Origin: Gimesia alba
Lineage (GTDB): Bacteria; Planctomycetota; Planctomycetia; Planctomycetales; Planctomycetaceae
NCBI RefSeq assembly: GCF_007744675.1
Contig: NZ_CP036269.1
Span: 5,125,546 to 5,189,545, forward strand
DNA length: 64,000 nucleotides
Reading direction: 5' to 3'
Below the pieces are notes generated by a model. That model saw nothing but the letters and a program-made list of their open reading frames with translations, was not told the origin of the DNA and did not search any database. Below, in pieces: positions 9,671 through 17,946 of the stretch (position 1 is the stretch's first letter; each line of letters opens with the position of its first letter). Both the position numbers and the translations under genes were made by a program.

Positions 9671-9839
9671 GTTGACAACCAGCATGCTATCGGTAACGAT
9701 ATTAATGCACGCCCATGTGTCTCATCTACCAGTTGCTAAGGGATTCAGCAATCATAAACCTCCTGTGTGGTAAGTTTCTGTTGCGAAGGAATGTGTAAGA
9801 AAACCATTTTCCACCAATGCAAGTTGTTTTAACCATCTT

Positions 9840-10472
9840 GTGTCTTGTCATACATTCATTCCCACAATTGCACTGATCGGAGGGATCGGGTCTGGCAAAA
9901 GTGCGGTAGCCAATAAAGTCAAAACTTTGCGATCTGTAAAGATAATTGATGCCGATCAAATCGGACATGAGATACTAGATTTTCCAGAAGTTCAGCAGAA
10001 AATTCGAGAGCAGTTTGGAACTGCGGTGTTCAATGAACAAGGAAAGATCGTCCGTTCCAACCTTGCCAAACTTGTTTTTGGAGACGAGAAACAACATCAG
10101 GAATCATTAAAGAAACTGGAAGAAATAGTCCACCCCCAGATTCATCGGAGACTTGAGCAGGAAATTTTGGCGGCCCGGTCTGAAGGACAGGTCGATGCAA
10201 TCCTGGTTGATGCGGCTGTGATCTTGGAAGCGGGCTGGAAAGATTTGTGCGATCAGATCGTATTTATTGAGTGCCCTTTTGAGAAACGACTCAACAGAGT
10301 CACTCAGAACCGAGGCTGGTCGTCAGCAGAGTTGACAAAACGGGAAAAACATCAGCTGCCCCTCTCAGAAAAACGTAAACTAGCAAACGATGTGATTCAA
10401 AATGACCAGGATCTGGCTGCCGCCGGGCTGGCCTTATCCAGATTTATTGATGACTTAATTAAAACGAAATAA
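9840..10472 (+). CDS. coaE: Dephospho-CoA kinase
   Basis: CoaE phosphorylates dephospho-CoA, the last step of coenzyme A synthesis. The 210-residue protein has the P-loop GGIGSGKS (about residues 14-21), the substrate segment IIDADQIGHEIL and the lid segment with paired basic residues. The frame is closed by a TAA at 9771 and has no ATG before the P-loop, so GTG at 9840 is the only sensible start; it has no clear Shine-Dalgarno site. It lies 298 bp after polA, a neighbour that also needs nucleotide metabolism but has no direct link. A TTGACA hexamer at 9672-9677 could be the -35 of its own promoter, but no good -10 follows. Confidence 0.93.
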   Translation: MSCHTFIPTIALIGGIGSGKSAVANKVKTLRSVKIIDADQIGHEILDFPEVQQKIREQFGTAVFNEQGKIVRSNLAKLVFGDEKQHQESLKKLEEIVHPQIHRRLEQEILAARSEGQVDAILVDAAVILEAGWKDLCDQIVFIECPFEKRLNRVTQNRGWSSAELTKREKHQLPLSEKRKLANDVIQNDQDLAAAGLALSRFIDDLIKTK

Positions 10473-10701
10473 ATTAAACAAATGACCGGACTCCGGATGT
10501 TCCAGTAACACCTGCGAGTCGAAAAGACAATTTCAAAGCAGGCTCATCCCAGATCGTATCATAAATACCCACTGATGCTTTTCACTATATTGACAGCCTT
10601 GCCAAAGGTTAAATTCATCTTCGCGTTCAACACATCTCAATTGATTCAAGAACTCCACGCTATTTCATCTCACTATTTTTGTAATTCGGAAAGTTATCAC
10701 T

Positions 10702-12135
10702 ATGGCCAAATCCATTAAACTTCAGACTTCTGAAAATGACGGACCTGTGGCTTCAAAAAATATCGAACAGTTAACTCCCAAGCCAAAGCGGGAGAAAGTT
10801 GATTCGCGCAGTCAAAGCGAGTCGGCGATTACCAAATCTGCCGATGAACGCTACGAGAAAATTAAGCAAAGTGAGATTCATATCGCCGATCTGCAACGGT
10901 TGACGATGAAAGATCTCATGCAGTTGGCCAAAGAAGAGAACCTCACCGAGTACACGGGGCTCAAAAAACAGGATCTGATCTTCAAAATCCTGAAAGAACG
11001 CACCAAAGTCAATGGTCTGATGTTTGGTGAAGGCACGCTGGAAATACTCCCGGATGGATTTGGATTTCTACGCAGCCCCGATTATCACTATCTGCCCTGC
11101 CCGGATGATATTTATGTCTCCCCCAGCCAGATCCGTCGCTTTGGTTTACGGACCGGGGCGATCGTGGCCGGGCAGATTCGACCTCCGAAAGAAAATGAAC
11201 GCTATTTCGCGTTACTTCGCGTCGAAGCCGTTAACGGCTGTGATCCCGAAATCCTGACAACCAAAGTCTTCTTTGACGATCTGACGCCGCTCCACCCGAA
11301 AGAACGTCTCCGACTTTCTTCGCCTGCCGGCAATTTAAGTACACGGATTGTGGACCTCGTGGCTCCCGTCGGAATGGGACAACGTGGTTTGATTGTTTCT
11401 CCACCGCGAGCCGGTAAAACTGTGATGTTACAGGAAATGGCAAAATGTGTCCTGGGCAGTCATCCCGGTGCTTATGTCTTTATCCTGTTGATTGATGAAC
11501 GACCGGAAGAAGTCACCGATATGGAACGCCAGGTCGGTGGCGATCGTTGCGAAGTGGTCAGCAGTACGTTTGATGAACCACCAAGCCGCCACATTCAGGT
11601 TTCGGAAATGGTGATTGAAAAAGCCAAGCGGATGGTCGAATACGGCGAAGACGTGGTGATCTTCCTGGATTCCATTACCCGACTGGCACGTGCCTGGAAT
11701 ACGGAAGTCCCGCATTCCGGTAAGATCCTGTCTGGTGGTGTCGACGCCAACGCGCTGCAGCACCCCAAACGGTTCTTCGGTGCCGCCCGTAATGTGGAAG
11801 AAGGGGGCAGCCTGACGATTGTGGCCACAGCCCTGGTCGATACAGGCAGCCGCATGGATGAAGTGATCTTTGAAGAATTCAAAGGAACCGGTAATACCGA
11901 ACTGCACCTGGATCGCAGAATGGTCGAAAAACGAATCTGGCCTGCGATTGACGTGAATAAATCCGGAACGCGACGTGAAGAACTGTTGATGGATGAAGAA
12001 GAACTCCGCAGAGTCTGGATTCTCAGACGCGTGCTTAATGATATGAACCCCGTGGATGCGATGGAGCTTCTGACAAACCGGATGCGTCGTACCAAAACCA
12101 ATGAAGAATTTTTATTGAGTATGAATCTGGGCTAA
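10702..12135 (+). CDS. rho: Transcription termination factor Rho
   Basis: Rho is the hexameric RNA-dependent ATPase that ends transcription. In the 477 residues, a charged N-terminal extension (about 1-60) is followed by the Rho N-terminal helical domain ([29 protein letters not shown]), the RNA-binding OSB fold ([22 protein letters not shown]) and the ATPase domain with Walker A SPPRAGKT (233-240), [16 protein letters not shown], the Walker B segment [16 protein letters not shown] and the R-loop [20 protein letters not shown]. All core elements are intact. The 229 bp before it hold no gene. ribH follows after 157 bp. Confidence 0.98.
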   Translation: MAKSIKLQTSENDGPVASKNIEQLTPKPKREKVDSRSQSESAITKSADERYEKIKQSEIHIADLQRLTMKDLMQLAKEENLTEYTGLKKQDLIFKILKERTKVNGLMFGEGTLEILPDGFGFLRSPDYHYLPCPDDIYVSPSQIRRFGLRTGAIVAGQIRPPKENERYFALLRVEAVNGCDPEILTTKVFFDDLTPLHPKERLRLSSPAGNLSTRIVDLVAPVGMGQRGLIVSPPRAGKTVMLQEMAKCVLGSHPGAYVFILLIDERPEEVTDMERQVGGDRCEVVSSTFDEPPSRHIQVSEMVIEKAKRMVEYGEDVVIFLDSITRLARAWNTEVPHSGKILSGGVDANALQHPKRFFGAARNVEEGGSLTIVATALVDTGSRMDEVIFEEFKGTGNTELHLDRRMVEKRIWPAIDVNKSGTRREELLMDEEELRRVWILRRVLNDMNPVDAMELLTNRMRRTKTNEEFLLSMNLG

Positions 12136-12292
12136 ACGTCTCTAAGATCTGCCCCCCGGATTCAAAAAATGCGTGAGTCATACCAAATTGATTCAGAATC
12201 GCAATCCCCGCGATTCACTCCACAGAACAATATCTGAACAACCCGCTGGTCTGTTTTTTTCCGTTTCCCATTTAGATTAAGTTACTACTTCG

Positions 12293-12775
12293 ATGAACCA
12301 TAAACTGATTGAAGGCGATTTACTGGCCCGCGATGCAAAATTTGCGATCGTTGTTTCCCGCTGGAACGAACTGATTACTCGCCGGCTGCTGGAGGGAGCT
12401 CTCGAAACAGTCCGTCGTCACGGTGGTTCGGAAGAAAATGTCTCTGTCGTTTGGGTACCCGGTTCATTCGAGCTTCCTCTGGTTGCGGATCGACTGGCTA
12501 AAAGTGGCCGGTACCAGGCCGTCTGTTGTCTGGGTGCTGTAATCCAGGGAAGTACAATGCACCACGATTATATCAATCATCAAGTGGCGGCAGGCATTAT
12601 GCGGAGCAGCCAGGAAAGTGGTGTCCCCGTGCTGTTCGGAGTTCTGACCTGCGAAACCATGGAGCAGGCGCTGGATCGCGCCGGCGGAAAAGTTGGCAAT
12701 AAAGGGAGTGAAGCGGTATTGGCTGCGATTGAGATGATCAATCTGTTACAATCTATTGACCAGGATCAGTCCTGA
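12293..12775 (+). CDS. ribH: 6,7-dimethyl-8-ribityllumazine synthase
   Basis: RibH condenses 5-amino-6-ribitylaminouracil with 3,4-dihydroxybutanone phosphate in riboflavin synthesis and normally assembles into a 60-mer or decamer. The 160-residue protein shows [28 protein letters not shown], the loop [15 protein letters not shown] with the catalytic His, and [17 protein letters not shown]. It sits between rho and nusB; the ribH-nusB pairing is widespread in bacteria. No riboswitch-like structure was seen before it. Confidence 0.97.
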   Translation: MNHKLIEGDLLARDAKFAIVVSRWNELITRRLLEGALETVRRHGGSEENVSVVWVPGSFELPLVADRLAKSGRYQAVCCLGAVIQGSTMHHDYINHQVAAGIMRSSQESGVPVLFGVLTCETMEQALDRAGGKVGNKGSEAVLAAIEMINLLQSIDQDQS

Positions 12776-12854
12776 TCTGCGCTGCTAAACCACAACCAGA
12801 GTTATTAAATACTCTGATTATTATATATTCTTCAACCGTGTTAGTGATGCTCTC

Positions 12855-13391
12855 ATGTCTCTCCGAAAACAAGCGCGAACATTAGTCGTGCAAATGCTCT
12901 ATCAAATTGATCTCAATCCTGATATTTCTGCAGGAGAGGTTCGTCGTATGATAGACGAACATGGTCGCAATAAAACGACCCGTGCTTTCGCCTGGCAGTT
13001 ATTTTCTGGCGTGATGGAGTATAAACCGCAGCTGGATGAGCAAATTGTCCGTGTCGCTGAAAACTGGTCACTGAAACGGATGGCGGTAACGGATCGGAAT
13101 ATCCTCAGACTGGGTGCCTACGAATTACTCCACACCGATACGCCGTCGCCTGTCGTGATTGACGAAGCAGTGGAACTGGCGCGCGAGTTCGGCAGTGCTC
13201 AATCTTCTCAGTTTGTAAATGGGATACTCGACAAGCTGCTGCATCAACCGACGGCACCAGAACAAACAACAGAAGAACAACCTGCACCAGCGCCACCTGA
13301 AAAGCAGGAGCCGGAAGCCCCTGCCAAGGACGAAATGGCCCCCCGTGCTCCGTCTCCTTACCGCAAGTCGAAGAACCCCTGGTCTACTTAA
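12855..13391 (+). CDS. nusB: Transcription antitermination factor NusB with Pro/Glu-rich tail
   Basis: NusB binds boxA RNA together with ribosomal protein S10 in rRNA antitermination. Residues 1-130 give the all-helical NusB fold (RKQARTLVVQMLYQIDLNPD, ENWSLKRMAVTDRNILRLGAYELL split across helices, VIDEAVELAREFGS, FVNGILDKL). Residues about 131-178 form a low-complexity Pro/Glu/Ala tail that ordinary NusB proteins lack. The last 8 bp of the gene overlap the last 8 bp of the convergent SDR gene. No terminator lies between the two, so antisense reading of both ends is likely. Confidence 0.96.
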   Translation: MSLRKQARTLVVQMLYQIDLNPDISAGEVRRMIDEHGRNKTTRAFAWQLFSGVMEYKPQLDEQIVRVAENWSLKRMAVTDRNILRLGAYELLHTDTPSPVVIDEAVELAREFGSAQSSQFVNGILDKLLHQPTAPEQTTEEQPAPAPPEKQEPEAPAKDEMAPRAPSPYRKSKNPWST

Positions 13392-14517
13392 CGCCGAATC
13401 GATGTGGCGTGCGGTCATTCCAGCTGAAGTTCATATCGATGGCGGCCTGCGAGAGTCGTGTTAATAACTCACGATCAATGTGCGGGCAGGGTAAGTGCGG
13501 CGCTGCGGTCTGAGTATTGGTGCTGTCAAACACCGGATCATCGCGCCAATAAGAGTTATAAACGCGGATGTGATCATAGAACAACCGCTCTGCTTCGGTC
13601 GGATCTGTCAACTCAACACCAGCACCGGCAAAAATTGACCCGTAAAAATTACAGGTTGCTTCCAGCACGTCATGCACCAATCTGGACTGAACCGGATGCA
13701 ACGGGGTCAGGTGATACGTTTTCTCATGATGCTTGGGATGTGTAATGATGTAAGACATCACAGCAGAAACCCAGTCAACGGGAATCAGATTTTTTGATTC
13801 ATCACCATCGAGAGTAAAGCGAGAGTTGGCATAGAGCCGTCCCGTTTCATCGGGGGTCTGCATTTGCGTGAGCGTATGCCCCAGCTGCAAGGCGGCATAA
13901 AACCCGTGAAACGTGTTCGTGAAGCCGGTTTTCGAATCGCCAATAATAATCGCAGGCCGAAAGACCGTCAACGATTCAATATGATCGGCACTTCGCACCA
14001 GTAACTCTGCATCCAGTTTACTGCGTTCATAATCGTTGCCCGATTCCTGCCCCACATCAACGTCCGATTCCATGATTCTGCCCGTGCGTAAACCACACAC
14101 ATACGCAGTTGAGACATGGTCAAATTTTTTGATGTTCGCTGTTTTACAGAACTCGAGGACTTTTTTCACACCGCCCACATTGGAACGCCAGGGCTCACTC
14201 TCCTGGCTGGTGCTATAAAAAGACAGACTGGCGGCAGAGTGAATGATGCGGTCGACATTCTCTGTCGCCCATTCAAGTTGTTCCTGACTCAACCCCAGAT
14301 TTTCTTCGTTGATATTCCCTTCCAGCACAACGGGCCGCGGTAATTCACGACCTAAATGGTCATCCCAGAAAGCCATGATCATATCGATGCGCTGATCAAC
14401 CGTCATCCGTCGTGTAGGACGAACCAGAACAGCCAGCGGGACTCCTGCAGAAGCTAAGTCTCGAATTAAATATCGTCCCAGTAATCCTGTGGCACCTGTT
14501 ATCAGATGATATCCCAT
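13384..14517 (-). CDS. NAD(P)-dependent SDR, thioester/fatty-acyl reductase-like
   Basis: A 377-residue extended short-chain dehydrogenase. The N-terminal GATGLLGRYLI is the GxxGxxG nucleotide site, VDRIIHSAASLSFY is the segment common to male-sterility/thioester reductase domains, and YERSK (Tyr-x-x-x-Lys) supplies the catalytic Tyr and Lys. Proteins of this type reduce acyl thioesters or modify nucleotide sugars; the AASLSF segment favours the former, but the substrate cannot be read from sequence. It lies downstream of an RND exporter gene on the same strand (254 bp gap), so a shared lipid-related role is possible. Convergent overlap with nusB is 8 bp. Confidence 0.85.
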   Translation of the reverse strand: MGYHLITGATGLLGRYLIRDLASAGVPLAVLVRPTRRMTVDQRIDMIMAFWDDHLGRELPRPVVLEGNINEENLGLSQEQLEWATENVDRIIHSAASLSFYSTSQESEPWRSNVGGVKKVLEFCKTANIKKFDHVSTAYVCGLRTGRIMESDVDVGQESGNDYERSKLDAELLVRSADHIESLTVFRPAIIIGDSKTGFTNTFHGFYAALQLGHTLTQMQTPDETGRLYANSRFTLDGDESKNLIPVDWVSAVMSYIITHPKHHEKTYHLTPLHPVQSRLVHDVLEATCNFYGSIFAGAGVELTDPTEAERLFYDHIRVYNSYWRDDPVFDSTNTQTAAPHLPCPHIDRELLTRLSQAAIDMNFSWNDRTPHRFGVK

Positions 14518-14771
14518 TTTGAATTCCGCTGTGTTTCAATAAATAAAGTTGAGGTCGTTTGATACCTGAAATTGTTGTTCCACCACTCCCCTGAGATTGT
14601 TCGTCTGCTGCATTTTGTATCGAGGCAGAATCAGCATGGAATGGAACAAAAGGGGGATGCTGACTGAGCAGGGGAACGTCAATGATAATGAACTGGCTTC
14701 ATATATCAATCAAGGGGTACCGAAAAGCCGAGAGTTTGCAAGACCAAGTGCCTGTTTCTCAGAAAAAGTCT

Positions 14772-17000
14772 TTATGCAACTGCTTTCTCTGACTGATCTT
14801 TCGTTCCGAGGTGATTCTGCTTGATGAAATGCGGGGCACCAGGATGCCGCCCCTCATGTAGCTCATCGCTGTCATTGTGATCAGTGGATTCACCCTCTTC
14901 TGGTTTGTGTGGTCGTAACGCCAGCAGACAGGGAAGTAGAATCAAGTCACCCACCAGGGCAGCTCCCAATAGTGAGGTCATCATATACCCGAATCGCGCG
15001 GTGGGTACAAAATTGCTCAATGTCAAAGCCAGCATGCCAGCCCCCGTAATCACAGCGGCTGTGAAAATGGGTTCTCCGGTCATCAGCAGAGAATCACGAG
15101 AGGACTGCGCTGAATTCTTAGTCAGTCGATATTGGCTCTGATAGCGTACCAGGAAATGGAAGGTCCCATCCACGGCGATGCCCAGGGCGATACTGGCCGT
15201 CATCATAATCCCGATGTCGATGGGAATCTGATACCAACCCAAAATCCCGAACACAATACAAATCGGTGTCAGGTTAGGCACCATCGCCACGAGTCCAGCC
15301 TTGATCGAACGCAGCGAAACAATCATGACCACGGTGATAATCAGAAACGCCATCGAGAAGCTTTCCCAGAATCCGATGAAGATCTGATTTTGTGCCCGTC
15401 TTAACAGGGGGGCAACACCAGTCAGAATGACATCCGGATCATCAATCATCTCAGATAGTTGATCATAAATCATATCTTGAGGAAGATCGGCACCGCTACT
15501 GATTCGGGCGGAAATTCTCCAGAGTCGTTCACCATCGGAAACAAAATCGTTCTCGCCATGAGCCGCTTGTGCATGTGATAACAGGCGCGCGGTCTCGAAT
15601 GGACTTTCCGGAAACTGTTTCGGGAAAAAACTGGCCAGAGACATGGTATGCCGCACTGCGGGATGTTGTTGAATCGTTTCTTCCAGCTTACGAACCCGAT
15701 CGATTTTCTGAATGAACGGAATTTCTTCCTCACCAAAATCGACGATCGCTTCAATCGAATCCAGTTCGGTCAAATTCTCCTGCACGGCACGCACATCCTG
15801 AATCACTCTGCCTTCAGCCGGCAGGAAATCGAGCGGATCAATTTTGGTCCTGAGGTTAAAGAGCCCGACTCCCGTGATCAGCACGAGGACAATCGTCGCG
15901 ATGGATACACGGCCGGAATGATCAATGAGCCAGTTGGCACAGCGTTTGAAATCCCAGCGGCTTTCTCCAGCATGCACCATTTTTGGATCAATGGGCCAGA
16001 TCGTTAATACCGCTGGTGTTAGTCCCAGACCAGTAATCAATGACACAAATGTTCCAATAGAGGCGGCATATCCAAACTGAACCACCGGACCAATCTCACT
16101 GACGGTCAGGGAGAAGAGTCCAATCGTCGTGGTCAGGGTTGCCAGAAAGCAGGGCTTCCAGGCTATTTTCAAAGCAGCCGTAATAGGATCTTCTTCATCG
16201 ATACAGCTGACAACATAATGATGTACGTGAATCGAAATCGCGAGGGTAAAGACCATCACCATTACTGAGAGGGCACCGAGAATGAAATTCATTTCTCCGC
16301 CTCCGAGGTAGATCAAGGCAGTCGTCAGGTTGATTGCCCAGACAGTCAAACCGAGCGTCGCCAGCGTTTTTTTCCATTCCCGGAAGGAGTAATATAACAG
16401 TCCCAGACTGATCAGCAGCGTGATGATAAAGAATTTCTTATTACTTTTCTGACTGCCAAGCCGATCCAGTTCGGCAATCACAACCGGAGCTCCCGCCAGT
16501 TGAACTTCTTTGCCTGTTAGCTGATTGTATTCCAGTTTCGCACGGATGCCTTCTACTGTCCCGGCGCGATCTTTAATTCCGACATCCGACAGTAAAACGA
16601 CGATACCAGCAACATTTTTTTCCGAGTTGATTAACAGGCCGTTCAACCGGTGATTGATTTCTTCTTTTTCAACCTGGAATTCATTGAGGATATTTTTAAG
16701 CCGCTCAGGAGTCCAGCATTGCCTGACCGTAGGCAATGTTTCGATTCTGCTGGCGGTGGATTCGATCAACAGGGGCTGGTCCAAACCTTGCTGTACCGCG
16801 ATCAAGACGACTTCTTCCGCACCAAATTCTGCCTTGAATCGATCGTAGACGATTCGCACATCAGAATCTTTGGGTAACCAGGTTTCGATGTCGTTATTGG
16901 AAGGCAACAATTCCGCCAGAAATGTCAGAATTGGCAGCGTACAAAAGACGCCCCAGATGAGTTGCCTGCTATATTTTTTGTAAAAAGAAGAGATCATCAT
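14772..17000 (-). CDS. RND superfamily exporter, MMPL type
   Basis: A 742-residue membrane protein with the duplicated RND layout: one N-terminal helix (about 12-30), a large exoplasmic domain, five helices (about 195-360, with VMVMVFTLAISIHVHHYV), a short link, a seventh helix followed by a second exoplasmic domain, and five more helices (about 570-705). This resembles MMPL/HpnN-like lipid or hydrophobe exporters and is shorter than AcrB-type drug pumps. The C-terminal tail is Glu/His/Asp-rich and cytoplasmic. No periplasmic adaptor or outer-membrane channel gene is adjacent, which fits an MMPL-type single-component lipid transporter. Two ATG codons stand at the start (MM). Confidence 0.9.
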   Translation of the reverse strand: MMISSFYKKYSRQLIWGVFCTLPILTFLAELLPSNNDIETWLPKDSDVRIVYDRFKAEFGAEEVVLIAVQQGLDQPLLIESTASRIETLPTVRQCWTPERLKNILNEFQVEKEEINHRLNGLLINSEKNVAGIVVLLSDVGIKDRAGTVEGIRAKLEYNQLTGKEVQLAGAPVVIAELDRLGSQKSNKKFFIITLLISLGLLYYSFREWKKTLATLGLTVWAINLTTALIYLGGGEMNFILGALSVMVMVFTLAISIHVHHYVVSCIDEEDPITAALKIAWKPCFLATLTTTIGLFSLTVSEIGPVVQFGYAASIGTFVSLITGLGLTPAVLTIWPIDPKMVHAGESRWDFKRCANWLIDHSGRVSIATIVLVLITGVGLFNLRTKIDPLDFLPAEGRVIQDVRAVQENLTELDSIEAIVDFGEEEIPFIQKIDRVRKLEETIQQHPAVRHTMSLASFFPKQFPESPFETARLLSHAQAAHGENDFVSDGERLWRISARISSGADLPQDMIYDQLSEMIDDPDVILTGVAPLLRRAQNQIFIGFWESFSMAFLIITVVMIVSLRSIKAGLVAMVPNLTPICIVFGILGWYQIPIDIGIMMTASIALGIAVDGTFHFLVRYQSQYRLTKNSAQSSRDSLLMTGEPIFTAAVITGAGMLALTLSNFVPTARFGYMMTSLLGAALVGDLILLPCLLALRPHKPEEGESTDHNDSDELHEGRHPGAPHFIKQNHLGTKDQSEKAVA

Positions 17001-17556
17001 AAGTATTGGTAGATCAATCTGCTTTCTCTTGTTCGAGTCAGTCCAAGTTCTCTCAAAAAGAAATTCATTGAGAAAATCTCCATCAACAGACTGACACTTT
17101 GAAAGGCCGCCTGTTGAATTGTTCTTGAACTATTTAGTTTTGGAGGTATCTCCCGTTTTTTATCGGGATCACCCCAATTTGGTATCGAACCATTTTTGAG
17201 ATGGACGTCATGAGGATTTTATAAACAACAAACGTTATAGCAGAATTTGCAGGAGTCTTTGGAATGATTGATACAACACGCGCCATCGAGGTGCGGATAA
17301 TCGTCATAACACACAGGAATCGATCTGTTTCTGTTGTTTTGTCGGGCGTTATAACTGTTAGTGTTTAACAGTCTTCCGCGTTCGCACCACTTGAATTTGC
17401 TCTATCGGCTCTCAAACATCATCGAGACCGCACTCCGTTTGCAATTTGAAACTAAAGCCGTCCCTGCTTTATTTTTGTAGCCTATATTTCAATATCAGCT
17501 ATGGATCAGAGTCCTGGCAGACTTTCGAAATGACTTCCCATTCAGGAGTAAATTCA
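17001..17556. other. Divergent intergenic region between RND exporter and PilZ genes
   Basis: About 556 bp. The frame of the PilZ gene stays open back to 17446, but the real start is at 17557. A perfect 7-bp inverted repeat lies at 17354-17372, and a weak TCCCG/CGGGA hairpin with a T-rich loop at 17151-17168. No gene seen. Confidence 0.5.
17354..17372. promoter_or_regulatory. Inverted repeat ACTGTTA-N5-TAACAGT, operator candidate
   Basis: A perfect 7-bp dyad with 5-bp spacing, about 185 bp before the PilZ start. The size suits a dimeric repressor site. No function can be assigned from sequence alone. Confidence 0.3.
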
Positions 17557-17907
17557 ATGGAAGAGACCCCGTGGAGCCGTCCCTCGATTGAGGATCTCAA
17601 ACACGTATTGGAAAGTTTTGGAAACAGCGATGCCGTCAACGTGCGAGAAGTTGACCGCTTGGAGCTGTCTGTTCCCGCAGAGATAAAGACCTCTCGTGGA
17701 AATGTGATTGCCGCGATGACTCGAGAAATCAGTCGTCAGGGGCTGGGTATGCTGCACAAAGGCATGTTGAACCCCGGCGAAGTCACTGTCAAACTGGCCA
17801 GCGAAACACGGGAATTTGAATACCGTGTCAAAATCATGTGGTGTACGCCTTGCGACAACGGCATGTTTATCAGCGGCGGAGAATTTCTGACCAAGCCGGA
17901 AGACTAA
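17557..17907 (+). CDS. PilZ-domain protein (c-di-GMP receptor candidate)
   Basis: The 116-residue product carries the PilZ signature: REVDR fits the RxxxR motif (residues about 30-34), and EISRQG stands where D/NxSxxG is expected, with Glu replacing Asp/Asn. PilZ domains bind cyclic di-GMP and alter motility, adhesion or enzyme activity. The start is set by AGGAG at 17544-17548, 8 nt before ATG 17557; the frame is open further upstream (17446, 17530) but those starts lack a ribosome site. It is a stand-alone PilZ domain, so any partner is encoded elsewhere. The Glu substitution makes ligand binding less certain. Confidence 0.8.
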   Translation: MEETPWSRPSIEDLKHVLESFGNSDAVNVREVDRLELSVPAEIKTSRGNVIAAMTREISRQGLGMLHKGMLNPGEVTVKLASETREFEYRVKIMWCTPCDNGMFISGGEFLTKPED

Positions 17908-17946
17908 TTTGCCGGTTCAACTAAGCTGAACAAACAAATGGAATGA

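Noticed and set aside
9672-9700. TTGACA at 9672-9677 as a full promoter for coaE
   Set aside because: The -35 is perfect but no hexamer at 16-18 bp matches the -10 well, so I list it only in the coaE entry.
17151-17168. TCCCG-T-rich loop-CGGGA hairpin as a terminator
   Set aside because: It lies in a divergent region where no transcript should end, and the T run is inside the loop, not after the stem.
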